A DNA stretch of 64,000 nt from SAR86 cluster bacterium (lineage in GTDB: Bacteria > Pseudomonadota > Gammaproteobacteria > Magnimaribacterales > TMED112). The translations under genes and the position numbers were made by a program. Of this stretch, positions 28,494 through 37,726 are shown piece by piece. Below the pieces are notes generated by a model. That model did no database searches and was not told the DNA's origin. It saw only the letters and a list, made by a program, of their open reading frames with translations. Numbering within the stretch: position 1 is the stretch's first letter; the number at the start of each line of letters is the position of its first letter. The stretch covers positions 141,451 to 205,450 of the forward strand of contig CP097968.1 in assembly GCA_023703555.1 (NCBI GenBank). Reading direction: 5' to 3'.

Positions 28494-29873
28494 ATGCAAT
28501 CAAAATCTGGACAATGGAATAACAATTTGGCATTTCTGCTAGCAGCGACAGGCTCGGCTGTTGGTCTTGGTAATATTTGGGGGTTCCCATATAAAGCTGG
28601 TGAGAATGGTGGAGGATTGTTTGTACTTCTATATATATTTTTTGTAATAGTTCTTGGTCTTCCGGTATTTATGGCGGAAGTATTTATAGGAAAAGTTGGT
28701 AAGGGTAATCCTGTGGGCGCAGTTGAAGCGCTTGCCAAAAAAACAAAATCTTCAAGAAATTGGAACCTTGTTGCATATTCAGGTATTTTGGCCAGCTTAA
28801 TAATTGCTGGTTACTACGCTGTAATTGCTGGGCTTGTTATAAACTATGGCTTTATAGCGGCTGCTGGATTTGTTGGAACCGACCCTGGAGTTGTATACGC
28901 TCAAGAAATCTCAAGCTTTTGGGAAATGACTTTTTGGTTTTCAATCTTTTTGATTGGCTCAGGTATAGTTGTTGGTTTTGGAATAGAGAAAGGAATTGAA
29001 TCTGCTATGCGGATATTGCTTCCATTATTATTTGTTTTAGTAATTTTAATGGTGGGATATGGAGCAGTTCGGGGCGATATGCCAGCAGCGTTAGATTATC
29101 TTTTTTCTTGGAAAGCTGATCAGTTTAATCCTGGGACAGTTCAGGCAGCAGTTGGACAGGCATTCTTCTCGCTGAGTATTGGCATGGGTACACTTATGGC
29201 TTTTGGCTCATATATGCCTAAAAGCCAGCAAGTGTCAAAATCATCGGTTATCGTTGTAACGGCAGATACAGGTGTCGCCTTGTTTGCCGGGCTTGCTATT
29301 TTCCCACTTGTATTTTTCTTTGCTCTTGATCCAACAGCTGGGACAGAACTTGTCTTCAAAACAATGACAACAGCCTTTGCAGAAATGGGTTTGTTTGGAC
29401 AGTTCATAGGACCTCTTTTCTACTTTTTGTTAGCAGTAGCAGCATTTAGTTCAATGATTTCTATTCTTGAGCCAAGTGTGGTTTTTGTATCTGAGAAGTT
29501 TAATTTTTCAAGGTTCAAAAGTTCAATGTGTATTGTAGTGATCTGCTTTTTCTTGTCATTAATAAGTGTTGCTGGATTTAATGTGTTAAAAGATGCATCC
29601 ATTGGTGCGCTTGACAATCCATTTGAAGCTATGAAATACCTAGCCGATGACTTTCTTTTGCTTCTTGTTGGTACTGGGATATCGCTTTTTGTTGGCCATA
29701 GACTTCAAAATGTTATAACAGCAGAAGCAACTGGTATTTCAAATACCTTTTTGCTTAAACTGTGGGTAATCGTTTTAAAGTATATAAGCCCAATTAGTCT
29801 AATGATTATATGGGTGCTAGGTAATGCTCAGGTCTTGTTTGGTGTAAATCTATTAGATTATATTTTAATCTAA
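28494..29873 (+). CDS. Sodium-dependent transporter, NSS/SNF family
   Basis: Probable sodium symporter for an amino acid or related solute. The 459-residue protein has about 11-12 membrane segments. It has the family's unwound TM1 sodium/substrate site (FLLAATGSAVGLGNIWGFPYKAGENGGG), a TM6 region SLSIGMGTLMAFGSY, and TM8 with FSSMISILEPSVVF. Substrate cannot be assigned from sequence. Marine bacteria often carry such sodium symporters. The 3' end overlaps the convergent bamE by 9 bases. Confidence 0.92.
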   Translation: MQSKSGQWNNNLAFLLAATGSAVGLGNIWGFPYKAGENGGGLFVLLYIFFVIVLGLPVFMAEVFIGKVGKGNPVGAVEALAKKTKSSRNWNLVAYSGILASLIIAGYYAVIAGLVINYGFIAAAGFVGTDPGVVYAQEISSFWEMTFWFSIFLIGSGIVVGFGIEKGIESAMRILLPLLFVLVILMVGYGAVRGDMPAALDYLFSWKADQFNPGTVQAAVGQAFFSLSIGMGTLMAFGSYMPKSQQVSKSSVIVVTADTGVALFAGLAIFPLVFFFALDPTAGTELVFKTMTTAFAEMGLFGQFIGPLFYFLLAVAAFSSMISILEPSVVFVSEKFNFSRFKSSMCIVVICFFLSLISVAGFNVLKDASIGALDNPFEAMKYLADDFLLLLVGTGISLFVGHRLQNVITAEATGISNTFLLKLWVIVLKYISPISLMIIWVLGNAQVLFGVNLLDYILI

Positions 29874-30179
29874 TTTGATTATTTCTATATCATTCAAAAG
29901 GCCATCAGTACCAAAGAAAACTTTTATCCTTTTTTCTTCTAAAATATTGTTACCACTCTTAACTTGATAAAAATAATTCCAGACATTCTCCTCAAAAAAA
30001 TTCTCGAATGACGGGTTACCCATAACAAAAATAACTTGGTCCTTGCTCATGCCAATATCTAATCTTTCTACATCCTCTCTTTCAAAAACTGTGCCTTGAG
30101 TAACTGTAACTCTATAAATACTTGCATTAGAGCAAGAAATTATTAATATGCAAGTAAAAATCGATAAGAATTTTTTCAT
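29865..30179 (-). CDS. bamE: Outer-membrane assembly lipoprotein BamE (SmpA/OmlA)
   Basis: Accessory lipoprotein of the BAM complex. From ATG 30179 the 104-residue product begins MKKFLSIFTCILIISCSN, a lipoprotein signal with a lipobox ending IIS-Cys. It continues with GTVFEREDVERLDIGMSKDQVIFVMGNPSF, the BamE/OmlA core fold. An upstream in-frame ATG at 30215 lies inside fur and would put 12 extra residues before the signal. The divergent pairing with fur matches the omlA-fur arrangement known in pseudomonads and xanthomonads. bamA is also in this window. Confidence 0.92.
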   Translation of the reverse strand: MKKFLSIFTCILIISCSNASIYRVTVTQGTVFEREDVERLDIGMSKDQVIFVMGNPSFENFFEENVWNYFYQVKSGNNILEEKRIKVFFGTDGLLNDIEIIKLD

Positions 30180-30198
30180 TTGAGATAGAATAATAGCA

Positions 30199-30606
30199 AT
30201 GACAAATAAAACCAATAAAAATTTAAAAGAAGCAGGTCTGAGGGCTACTTTACCTAGAATAAAGATTTTAGAAATGTTAGAAAATCATAAACATATAAGC
30301 GCAGAAGATATATACAGAGATTTAATTGAGAATAGATATGACGTAGGTTTAGCCACTGTTTACCGCGTTCTTACTCAATTTGAAAATGCTGGCATAGTAA
30401 TTAAGCATTCCTTCGAATCCTCTAAGGCAGTGTATGAATTGAATAATTCTGATCATCATGATCACATGGTTTGTTTAGACAGTGGTGACATTGTTGAGTT
30501 TCATGACGATATCATTGAGACCAGACAAGAGGAAATAGCAAAAAAGCATGGATTTAAACTTATAGACCATAGCATGGTTCTTTATGTTAAAAAAACAAAT
30601 TCATAA
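30199..30606 (+). CDS. fur: Ferric uptake regulator Fur
   Basis: Iron-responsive repressor. The 135-residue product has the winged helix (AGLRATLPRIKILEML...VGLATVYRVLTQFENAGIV) and the metal-binding NSDHHDHMVCLDSGDIVEF and DHSMVLYV. The structural-zinc CxxC of E. coli Fur is CLDS here, and the C-terminal cysteines are missing, as in other short Fur proteins. It is followed by grpE after 8 bases, an unusual junction that puts fur upstream of the chaperone genes. I saw no clear Fur box in the 19-base gap to bamE. Confidence 0.95.
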   Translation: MTNKTNKNLKEAGLRATLPRIKILEMLENHKHISAEDIYRDLIENRYDVGLATVYRVLTQFENAGIVIKHSFESSKAVYELNNSDHHDHMVCLDSGDIVEFHDDIIETRQEEIAKKHGFKLIDHSMVLYVKKTNS

Positions 30607-30614
30607 TTTAAGAA

Positions 30615-31118
30615 ATGTCTGAAGAAAAAAAAGAAAAAAATTCTTCCACAGAAAAAAATGAAAATTTAAATACCCTTACCTACGAGGAGCTTGCAGAAAA
30701 AGTTGAAACACTAAAGGAAGAATCTCTTCGATCTAGAGCAGAACTTGAGAATTTCAAAAAGAGATCATCCACTGAGTTGTCTAACACATTAAAATTTGCC
30801 AATTCTGAAATTTTATCTTCCTTAATACCAATAGTTACGTCATTAGAAAAAGCTCTTGAAAATTCTGAGGAAAAGGAAAAAATAGACAGACAAGGCATTC
30901 TTCTTATTTTGAATTCTTTTGAAAAAATACTTGAGAATTTCAACATAGTTCCTATAAATCCAACTGGAGAGGAGTTTGACCCTGAATTGCATGAGGCAGT
31001 TTCAACAGTCAACGAAAAGGGAGTGAAAGACAATATTGTCAAAAGCACTCTTGAAAGAGGTTGGAAGCTCAACGATAGGGTGGTCAAACCTGCTCTCGTA
31101 ATAGTGAATAAAATTTAG
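30615..31118 (+). CDS. grpE: Nucleotide exchange factor GrpE
   Basis: Releases ADP from DnaK. The 167-residue product has a charged N-terminus, a long coiled-coil helix (LAEKVETLKEESLRSRAELENFKKRSS) and the beta domain with INPTGEEFDPELHEAVSTV and ERGWKLNDRVVKPALVIV. First of grpE-dnaK-dnaJ. No heat-shock sigma promoter was recognisable in the 8-base gap after fur. Confidence 0.96.
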   Translation: MSEEKKEKNSSTEKNENLNTLTYEELAEKVETLKEESLRSRAELENFKKRSSTELSNTLKFANSEILSSLIPIVTSLEKALENSEEKEKIDRQGILLILNSFEKILENFNIVPINPTGEEFDPELHEAVSTVNEKGVKDNIVKSTLERGWKLNDRVVKPALVIVNKI

Positions 31119-31134
31119 GATTAATTAACTTATT

Positions 31135-33048
31135 ATGGGTAAAGTAATTGGCATTGATTTGGGAACAACAAATTCCTGTGTAGCTGTAATGGAGGGTGAA
31201 GACCCTACAGTAATTTCAAATTCCGAGGGTAATAGAACAACTCCTTCAGTTGTTGCTTATGCTGCAGATAATCAAATTTTAGTTGGGCAAGCGGCTAAAC
31301 GACAAGCTGTAACTAATCCAAAAAATACTCTATTTGCTGTTAAAAGACTTGTTGGAAGGAAATTTAAAGATAAAGAAGTTCAAAAAGATCTTAAACATGT
31401 GCCATTTGGTATTGTTGAAGCAGAAAACGGTGATGCATGGGTCGAAGCTGATGGTAAGAAAACAGCACCACCTCAGATATCTGCAGAAATACTAAAGAAA
31501 ATGAAGAAGACTGCTGAGGACTACCTAGGTGCAAAAGTGGATGGAGCAGTAGTTACAGTTCCAGCATATTTCAATGATTCCCAACGCCAAGCAACAAAAG
31601 CTGCAGGCAAAATAGCTGGACTTGAAGTTAAAAGAATTATTAATGAGCCAACTGCTGCAGCCTTGGCTTTTGGTTTAGATAAGCTTAAGTCAGATGGAAC
31701 TATTGCGGTTTACGATCTTGGCGGAGGTACATTTGATATCTCCATAATTGAAATGACAAGTGTAGATGGTGAATACCAATTCGAAGTAATTTCGACATCC
31801 GGTGATACTCATTTAGGAGGCGAAGATTTTGACCTACTGCTTATAAATCACTTCGTAAATGAGTTTAAGAAAGAGTCTGGTTTTGATCTAAATTCTGATC
31901 CTATGGCTTTGCAAAGGTTGAAAGAGGCAGCAGAAAAAGCAAAGATTGAACTTTCAAGCACAGAGCAAACTGAAATAAACCTTCCGTATATAACCGCTGA
32001 TGCAAGTGGCCCAAAACACTTTGTGCAAAAGCTAACAAGGGCAAAGCTTGAATCGCTGGTAGGCGATCTAGTAAAAGATAGTCTGGAGCCAGTTAAAACA
32101 GCTCTTAAGGATGCAAAATTGTCCACAAAAGATATCAAAGAAGTGATCTTAGTTGGAGGACAAACAAGAATGCCACTTGTGCAAAAAACTGTTACAGATT
32201 TTTTTGGAAAGGAGCCAAGAAGAGATATCAACCCAGATGAGGCGGTAGCACTTGGAGCAGCGATACAGGGAGCAGTATTAAGTGGTGATAGATCAGATGT
32301 CCTCTTATTAGACGTTACCCCTTTAACACTTGGTATAGAGACACTTGGAGGTGTAATGACACCGCTAATAGAGAAAAATACAACAATTCCAACAAATAAA
32401 TCACAGGTTTTCTCTACTGCTGAGGATAATCAGACCGCCGTTACTGTTCATGTTCTTCAAGGGGAAAGAAAAAAGTCCTCGGACAACAAATCTTTAGGCC
32501 AATTTAACTTAACTGATATTCCGTCTGCTCCACGTGGCACGCCACAAATAGAAGTTACTTTTGATATTGACGCCAATGGAATAATTAATGTTTCAGCTAA
32601 AGACAAATCCTCAAATAAAGAACAATCAATCACAATACAAAGTGGCAGCGGTTTATCTGAAGAAGAAATCGAAAAGATGGTTAAAGATGCTGAAGCAAAT
32701 GCTGAGGAAGATAAAAAATTTGAAGAATTAGTCGCATCCAGAAATATGGCTGATAGTGTTGCAAGTTCAACTCGAAAAGCAATGGATGACAATAAAGGTC
32801 AGCTTTCTAAAGATGAAGTTAAATCACTTGAGGATGCTATAAAAAGTGTTGAAGAAGCATGCAAGAAAGATGATAAATCTATAATTGATAAAGCTATGGA
32901 AGAACTCTCAAAAGTTGCACAGCCATTATCAGAGAAACTATTTAAAAAAGAAGAGGCTCAACAAAACCCACCAAAAAATGATGATGCTCCACAAGAAGAT
33001 GCTGTAGATGCAGATTTTAAAGAAGTAGACGAAGATAAGAAATCCTAA
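31135..33048 (+). CDS. dnaK: Chaperone protein DnaK (Hsp70)
   Basis: ATP-driven folding chaperone. The 637-residue product (E. coli 638) has phosphate loops [17 protein letters not shown] and [16 protein letters not shown], and [15 protein letters not shown]. The interdomain linker [16 protein letters not shown] follows, then the substrate-binding domain. It ends [14 protein letters not shown], close to the usual acidic EEVxDD tail. dnaJ follows after 2 bases. Confidence 0.98.
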   Translation: MGKVIGIDLGTTNSCVAVMEGEDPTVISNSEGNRTTPSVVAYAADNQILVGQAAKRQAVTNPKNTLFAVKRLVGRKFKDKEVQKDLKHVPFGIVEAENGDAWVEADGKKTAPPQISAEILKKMKKTAEDYLGAKVDGAVVTVPAYFNDSQRQATKAAGKIAGLEVKRIINEPTAAALAFGLDKLKSDGTIAVYDLGGGTFDISIIEMTSVDGEYQFEVISTSGDTHLGGEDFDLLLINHFVNEFKKESGFDLNSDPMALQRLKEAAEKAKIELSSTEQTEINLPYITADASGPKHFVQKLTRAKLESLVGDLVKDSLEPVKTALKDAKLSTKDIKEVILVGGQTRMPLVQKTVTDFFGKEPRRDINPDEAVALGAAIQGAVLSGDRSDVLLLDVTPLTLGIETLGGVMTPLIEKNTTIPTNKSQVFSTAEDNQTAVTVHVLQGERKKSSDNKSLGQFNLTDIPSAPRGTPQIEVTFDIDANGIINVSAKDKSSNKEQSITIQSGSGLSEEEIEKMVKDAEANAEEDKKFEELVASRNMADSVASSTRKAMDDNKGQLSKDEVKSLEDAIKSVEEACKKDDKSIIDKAMEELSKVAQPLSEKLFKKEEAQQNPPKNDDAPQEDAVDADFKEVDEDKKS

Positions 33049-33050
33049 AA

Positions 33051-33965
33051 GTGAAGCGGGATTATTACGAAGTTTTAGGGGTTAACAAAAATGCAACACC
33101 TGAGGAACTTAAAAAATCCTTCAAAAGGCTCGCTATAAAATATCATCCTGATAAAAATCCGGGTAATCAAGAAGCTGAAGAAAAATTTAAGGAGGCTGCA
33201 GAAGCCTATGAAGTCTTGAGTGATGCTTCAAAAAGAACTACTTATGATCAATTTGGACACCAAGGGGTAAACAATAATTATGGTCAATCTGGATTTCAGG
33301 ATGTAAATATAAATGATATTTTTAACAATTTTTTTGGGGATGAAATATTTGGCGATATTTTTGGTGATATTTTTGGTGGAAGAGGTACAAGAAGGCCCCC
33401 AAAAGGAAGAAACCTTCAAGTTTCAATTGATTTGAATCTTAATGAAGCAGTTTTTGGTAAAACTGTAGAGCTCAAATTACCAACATCTTCAAAAAAGGTC
33501 TCAGTAAATATTCCTCCAGGAGTGGATAGTGGAAATAAGATTCGTCTCAGTGGAGAAGGAGAAAAAAGTCAGTACGGAGGGGATAGTGGAGACTTATTCA
33601 TTGTTGTTAATATTTTGAAACATAAATTCCTTGAGAGGGAGGGTAACCATCTATATTGCGAAGTTCCAATAAGAATTGATCAGGCAATGTTTGGTGATGA
33701 AATTGAGGTACCAACTTTAACGAAGACAGTACTCCTAAAAGTCCCCCCAGAAACTCAAACCGGGAAAGTATTTAAATTAAAAGACCTTGGTGCAGGATCA
33801 TTACACGGAAGCGGAAAAGGTGATTTATTTGTAAGAGTAGTTGTAGAAACGCCTACAGGCATTGATTCCAAAAATAAAGAAAAGCTTGTAGATGTATTTT
33901 CTGGAATAGGCAAAAACTTTAACGAGTGTGAAAAATTTTCAGATCAAGTTAAAAAGGAATTTTAA
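33051..33965 (+). CDS. dnaJ: Chaperone protein DnaJ lacking the zinc-finger domain
   Basis: DnaK co-chaperone. From GTG 33051 the 304-residue product has the J domain with HPD at 32-34 and a G/F region with repeated FGDIFGD near 95-113. It then passes directly into the C-terminal beta domains ([17 protein letters not shown], then [28 protein letters not shown]). The four CxxCxGxG repeats of type I DnaJ are absent: E. coli DnaJ has 376 residues, and about 70 are missing here. The C-terminal half is closer to DnaJ than to CbpA, and the operon position is that of dnaJ. I therefore read it as dnaJ that lost its zinc finger. Confidence 0.93.
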   Translation: MKRDYYEVLGVNKNATPEELKKSFKRLAIKYHPDKNPGNQEAEEKFKEAAEAYEVLSDASKRTTYDQFGHQGVNNNYGQSGFQDVNINDIFNNFFGDEIFGDIFGDIFGGRGTRRPPKGRNLQVSIDLNLNEAVFGKTVELKLPTSSKKVSVNIPPGVDSGNKIRLSGEGEKSQYGGDSGDLFIVVNILKHKFLEREGNHLYCEVPIRIDQAMFGDEIEVPTLTKTVLLKVPPETQTGKVFKLKDLGAGSLHGSGKGDLFVRVVVETPTGIDSKNKEKLVDVFSGIGKNFNECEKFSDQVKKEF

Positions 33966-33987
33966 AAATAATATTTTAGATAAAAAT

Positions 33988-34016
33988 TTTACCATTCAAG
34001 AAAAACCCTTTATCAT
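33988..34016 (+). promoter_or_regulatory. Possible sigma-70 promoter for rpsB-tsf
   Basis: TTTACC (33988-33993) and TATCAT (34011-34016) are 17 bases apart, four and five matches to the -35 and -10 consensus. Expected start about 34023, leaving a 15-base leader before rpsB at 34038. This 72-base gap is the largest clear break before the long plus-strand run, which supports a promoter here. Confidence 0.5.
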
Positions 34017-34037
34017 AAGCAGACTTTACAAATTGAT

Positions 34038-34982
34038 ATGACAAAAACAGAAGTAACAATTGAGCAATTATTTGAGCTAGGAGCTCACTTTGGGCATAGA
34101 AAAAGGTTTTGGAATCCAAAAATGAGTGAATATATATTCTGTGAAAAAAATAATATCCACATTATCAACCTTTATAAAACTCAAGAAAAAATCTTCGAGC
34201 TTTATAAAATATTTAGGAATCTCTCTGCCGTTGGAAATAAGATAATGGTAGTTGGAACCAAGAGAGTTGCCTCAGAACATGTCAAGAATTTTGGAAAAGT
34301 CACATCTATGCCATATATATCTCATCGTTGGCTGGGTGGTATGCTTACAAACTGGAAGACTATAAAAGTTCCAATTAATAAACTGTTAGAGTACGAGGAA
34401 AATAAAAATGCTGGAGAGCTTGGCAGTATGATAAAGAAAGAAGCTGTGATGTTAGAAAAAGAAATGAAAAAACTCTCTTTAAACTTTGATGGTGTAAAGG
34501 AAATGAAAGGCTTGCCTGATGCTTTATTTGTCGTGGATATCGAATCTGAAAATATCGCAGTAGAAGAAGCAATAAAAATGGGGATACCTGTTTATGGTCT
34601 TGTTGATACAAATAGCAATCCATCGAATCTTACTAATTTTATTCCTATGAACGATGATTCTTCAAGATCTATAAAATTTGTCTTAGATTATCTTTCACAA
34701 GCAATCCTTGAGGGCCAAGAATCCGCAAGAAAACAAGGGTTGGTCCAAAAACTTGATGGTGATAAAGGACCAAAGGTATTTTCTCTTAATACTTCAAATA
34801 ATAAGTCAGTTAAAACTGAATCAGACGCTGAAAGGGAAATTATTGAGAGTCAAGATCCAAAGACTTTGCGAGAGGATGCTAGTAAAGATTCTTCGAACAA
34901 TGAGAAAGCAACCACAACCAAAAAAGCAACCCCAACCAAAAAAGCAACCACAACCAAAAAAGCAACTCCAAAAAAGTCTTAG
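34038..34982 (+). CDS. rpsB: 30S ribosomal protein S2 with repetitive C-terminal tail
   Basis: S2 binds last to the 30S back and is needed for S1 docking. Residues 1 to about 230 are a normal S2 (LFELGAHFGHRKRFWNPKMSEYIF, YISHRWLGGMLTNWKTI, LPDALFVVDIESENIAVEEA). The protein then reaches 314 residues against 241 in E. coli. The added tail has an acidic linker (ESDAEREIIESQD) and four six-residue repeats of the type KKATTT/KKATPT, ending in KKS. The tail is lysine/threonine-rich and probably disordered. tsf follows. Confidence 0.96.
   Translation: MTKTEVTIEQLFELGAHFGHRKRFWNPKMSEYIFCEKNNIHIINLYKTQEKIFELYKIFRNLSAVGNKIMVVGTKRVASEHVKNFGKVTSMPYISHRWLGGMLTNWKTIKVPINKLLEYEENKNAGELGSMIKKEAVMLEKEMKKLSLNFDGVKEMKGLPDALFVVDIESENIAVEEAIKMGIPVYGLVDTNSNPSNLTNFIPMNDDSSRSIKFVLDYLSQAILEGQESARKQGLVQKLDGDKGPKVFSLNTSNNKSVKTESDAEREIIESQDPKTLREDASKDSSNNEKATTTKKATPTKKATTTKKATPKKS
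34902..34973 (+). repeat. Four-copy 18-bp coding tandem repeat in rpsB
   Basis: Units at 34902-34919, 34920-34937, 34938-34955 and 34956-34973 follow the pattern AAAAAAGCAACCNCAACC, encoding K-K-A-T-(T/P)-T. The first unit begins GAG and the last ends AAA. As in rplC, the unit is 18 bases although the sequence is unrelated. Confidence 0.93.
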
Positions 34983-34990
34983 GTGAAAAA

Positions 34991-35779
34991 TTGATTACTG
35001 CACAATTAGTTAAAGAACTTAGGGAAAGGACAGGTATATCAATGATGGACTGTAAATCTGCACTACAAGAAACAAACGGAGATGTAGAGCAAGCAATAGA
35101 AGTTTTAAGAAAAAAAAGCATTATCAAAGCTGAAAAAAAATCAGGCAGAACAACTAACGAAGGCTCCTTGGTTGTAGGTGATGCGGAAAGCAACAGTTTT
35201 TTAGTTGAGGTAAAAACAGAGACTGATTTTGCAGCGAAAGACCAGGATTTTAGGGAATTTCTTGAAGAGTTAAAAGCTTTTTGCTCTAAAAACAATATTG
35301 ATAGCAGTGATGACTTGAATGCTAAATTTAAACAACCACTTTTAAATATAATTCAAAAAATCGGTGAAAATATTGTCATATCAAACTACCTATCAATTGA
35401 TAAATCTGATGGATTCAACTTTTCTTATTTGCATACAGATGCAAAACTTGCATCAATTGTAAAAATGAAAGCTAACGATGAAGCAATTGGTAAAGACATT
35501 GCAATGCAGATTGCTGCTAATAATCCTTTGGGTATATCTGAGGACAAAATTGACCAGAATATTCTTGCAAAAGAATATGAAATAGCAAAAGCAACTACAG
35601 AAAATGAAAATAAACCTGATGATATTAAACAAAAAATTATTGATGGAAAAATAAGAAAATTTAAATCTGAAAATTCACTTTTAGAGCAAGACTTTATTAA
35701 AAATCCAGAATTGAAAGTAAAAGATTTAATCAAAGATAATGAGATTCTTGCTTTTGTAAGGTTAAGGATTGGTGAGTGA
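34991..35779 (+). CDS. tsf: Translation elongation factor Ts
   Basis: Exchanges GDP on EF-Tu. The 262-residue product (E. coli 283) starts at TTG 34991 with AGGTG six bases upstream. The N-terminal UBA domain MITAQLVKELRERTGISMMDCKSAL and the core TDFAAKDQDFREF and GENIVISNY are clear. The EF-Tu gene itself is not in this window. Overlaps pyrH by four bases (GTGA). Confidence 0.96.
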   Translation: MITAQLVKELRERTGISMMDCKSALQETNGDVEQAIEVLRKKSIIKAEKKSGRTTNEGSLVVGDAESNSFLVEVKTETDFAAKDQDFREFLEELKAFCSKNNIDSSDDLNAKFKQPLLNIIQKIGENIVISNYLSIDKSDGFNFSYLHTDAKLASIVKMKANDEAIGKDIAMQIAANNPLGISEDKIDQNILAKEYEIAKATTENENKPDDIKQKIIDGKIRKFKSENSLLEQDFIKNPELKVKDLIKDNEILAFVRLRIGE

Positions 35780-36495
35780 GTAAACGCTATATAACCAAGA
35801 TTTTGCTTAAATATAGTGGTGAAGCCGTAGCTGGAGATAAGGATCAAGGCATTGATCCAAGAATTGTTCACTATATGTCTGGAGAAATTAAGAAAGTAGT
35901 CAATAAAAAAATTTCTGTTGGACTTGTTATTGGAGGTGGAAATTTGTTTAGGGGTGAAGAACTCAATCAAGACGGAATAGACCGAGTTGCCGGAGACCAT
36001 ATGGGAATGCTAGCAACAGTTATGAATGGAATTGCCTTAAGAGATTCCTTAGAAAGAATTGGTGTAAAGACAAGAGTAATGTCTGCGATTCCGATGCCAG
36101 GGATTGTTGAGCATTATGATAGAAGAATCGCAATACAATTACTCGAAGCAGGATTTGTCGTTATTTTTACTGCTGGCACTGGGAATCCTTTTTTTACAAC
36201 TGATACAGCAGCATGTTTAAGAGCAATTGAGATAAACGCCGATTTAATGATAAAAGCCACAAAAGTTGATGGAGTTTACTCTGAGGACCCAGAAGTTAAC
36301 CCAAATGCTAATTTTTACTCCTTGTTAAAATTCGATGAAGCAATTTCTAAAAATCTTAAAATTATGGATACCACAGCCTTAACACTTGCAAGACACAACA
36401 ATATGGATATAAAAGTTTTTAACTTTAAAAAAGAAGATGCATTACTTAAGATTGTAAATGGAGAAAATTTAGGAACTCTAATTTCAAATGGATAA
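35776..36495 (+). CDS. pyrH: Uridylate kinase
   Basis: Phosphorylates UMP to UDP. The 239-residue amino-acid-kinase-fold protein (E. coli 241) has LLKYSGEAVAGDKDQGIDP, VIGGGNLFRGEEL, FTAGTGNPFFTTDTAA and KATKVDGVYSEDP. GTG start at 35776 overlapping the tsf stop. Frr follows with an 8-base overlap. Confidence 0.97.
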   Translation: MSKRYITKILLKYSGEAVAGDKDQGIDPRIVHYMSGEIKKVVNKKISVGLVIGGGNLFRGEELNQDGIDRVAGDHMGMLATVMNGIALRDSLERIGVKTRVMSAIPMPGIVEHYDRRIAIQLLEAGFVVIFTAGTGNPFFTTDTAACLRAIEINADLMIKATKVDGVYSEDPEVNPNANFYSLLKFDEAISKNLKIMDTTALTLARHNNMDIKVFNFKKEDALLKIVNGENLGTLISNG

Positions 36496-37051
36496 TTACG
36501 AAGAAATAATTAAAAATTGCAGACAAAGAATGTCTTCAAGCTTAAGTAACTTTGGGGATAATTTAAAAAAGATAAGGACTGGTCGGGCAAGTCCAGCCAT
36601 GTTGGACGGAATTAATGTAGATTACTACGGAAATGAAACACCATTAAATCAGTGTTGTTCAATTACAGTTGAGGATTCAAAAACTCTTTCTTTATCTCCA
36701 TGGGATAAGTCATTAGTTAAGGAAATAGATAGAGCAATTCAAAAATCTGACCTTGGTATAAACCCTACAACTCAAGGAGAAATAATTAGAATTATAATGC
36801 CTCCTTTGACTGAGGAATCTAGGATTGAGCTTACAAAAAAAGCGAAATCAGAGGCGGAGAGTGGTAGAATTGCAATAAGAAATATAAGACGTGATTCAAT
36901 CTCCTCAATGAAAGATCTTGAAAAGAAAGGAGAGCTTACTGAAGATGATATTACGGATGCCGATAAGGAAATACAGGAACTTACCTCCCAGTTCATAGAG
37001 GATCTTGATTCTGCTCTTAGTGCGAAAGAGAAAGACTTACTTACAATTTAA
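36488..37051 (+). CDS. frr: Ribosome recycling factor
   Basis: Splits post-termination ribosomes with EF-G. The 187-residue product (E. coli 185) has RTGRASPAMLDGINVDYYGNETPLNQ and the two long helices of domain I with ARIAIRN-type segment SGRIAIRNIRRDSI and the C-terminal DITDADKEIQELTSQFIEDLD. Lies between pyrH and uppS. Confidence 0.97.
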   Translation: MDNYEEIIKNCRQRMSSSLSNFGDNLKKIRTGRASPAMLDGINVDYYGNETPLNQCCSITVEDSKTLSLSPWDKSLVKEIDRAIQKSDLGINPTTQGEIIRIIMPPLTEESRIELTKKAKSEAESGRIAIRNIRRDSISSMKDLEKKGELTEDDITDADKEIQELTSQFIEDLDSALSAKEKDLLTI

Positions 37052-37054
37052 TCT

Positions 37055-37726
37055 ATGCAAGACCCCAAGACCATTGCCATTATTATGGATGGAAACAGAA
37101 GATGGGCTAGAAAAAGCAATCTGCCAGTAATCCATGGGCATAGAAAAGGAATTGAAACCTTAATTAAAATTGTTAAAGCTTCAAAAAGAAAAGGTATAAA
37201 AAAACTGGTTGTATTTGCATTTTCAACAGAAAATTGGTCAAGGCAGTTGTTTGAAGTTAATGGTTTAATGAATCTTATAAGCTTTGGTACTGATACAAAT
37301 TTGAAGGAGTTAATTGAAAATGAGGTAAAGCTTACATTCATAGGCGATATAGATTCTTTGCCATCAAACTCAAAAAAAGATATAGCAAAGTGTATTGAGG
37401 AGACCAAAAAATTTACATCATTTAATCTAGTTATAGGTCTGAACTATGGTGGTCATTGGGATATTGTAAATTCAGTGAAGAAAATTCAATATTTAAAAGA
37501 AAACATTTCACAAAAGAATTTACTTAGATTTTCAGAACTTGGAGATGAAGATGTTGAAATATTTATAAGAACTGGGGGAGAAATTAGAATAAGTAATTTT
37601 TTATTACTAAATATTGCTTATTCAGAACTCTTCTTCGTAGACAAGCTTTGGCCTGATTTTTGTGAAAGTGACTTAGATAATATCTTGAATGAGTATAAAA
37701 AAAGAATAAGGCGGTTTGGAAAGTGA
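37055..37726 (+). CDS. uppS: Undecaprenyl diphosphate synthase (cis-prenyltransferase)
   Basis: Makes the C55 lipid carrier for peptidoglycan and O-antigen. The 223-residue product has the catalytic aspartate in AIIMDGNRRWARKSN, the HGHRKG loop, FSTENWSR and the C-terminal RTGGEIRISNFLLL (usually RTSGE). Next gene is dxr with a GTGA overlap; the cdsA gene that normally follows uppS in gammaproteobacteria is missing here. Confidence 0.94.
   Translation: MQDPKTIAIIMDGNRRWARKSNLPVIHGHRKGIETLIKIVKASKRKGIKKLVVFAFSTENWSRQLFEVNGLMNLISFGTDTNLKELIENEVKLTFIGDIDSLPSNSKKDIAKCIEETKKFTSFNLVIGLNYGGHWDIVNSVKKIQYLKENISQKNLLRFSELGDEDVEIFIRTGGEIRISNFLLLNIAYSELFFVDKLWPDFCESDLDNILNEYKKRIRRFGK

Noticed and set aside
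30463..30500. Fur lacking the CxxC structural zinc site as a novelty
   Set aside because: Many short Fur proteins, including those of pseudomonads as I recall them, lack the second cysteine; not unusual enough to report as a finding.
33966..34037. AT-rich inverted segments after dnaJ as a terminator
   Set aside because: The pairing is only A-T, short and without a clear loop and T-tail; it is expected by chance in such AT-rich DNA.
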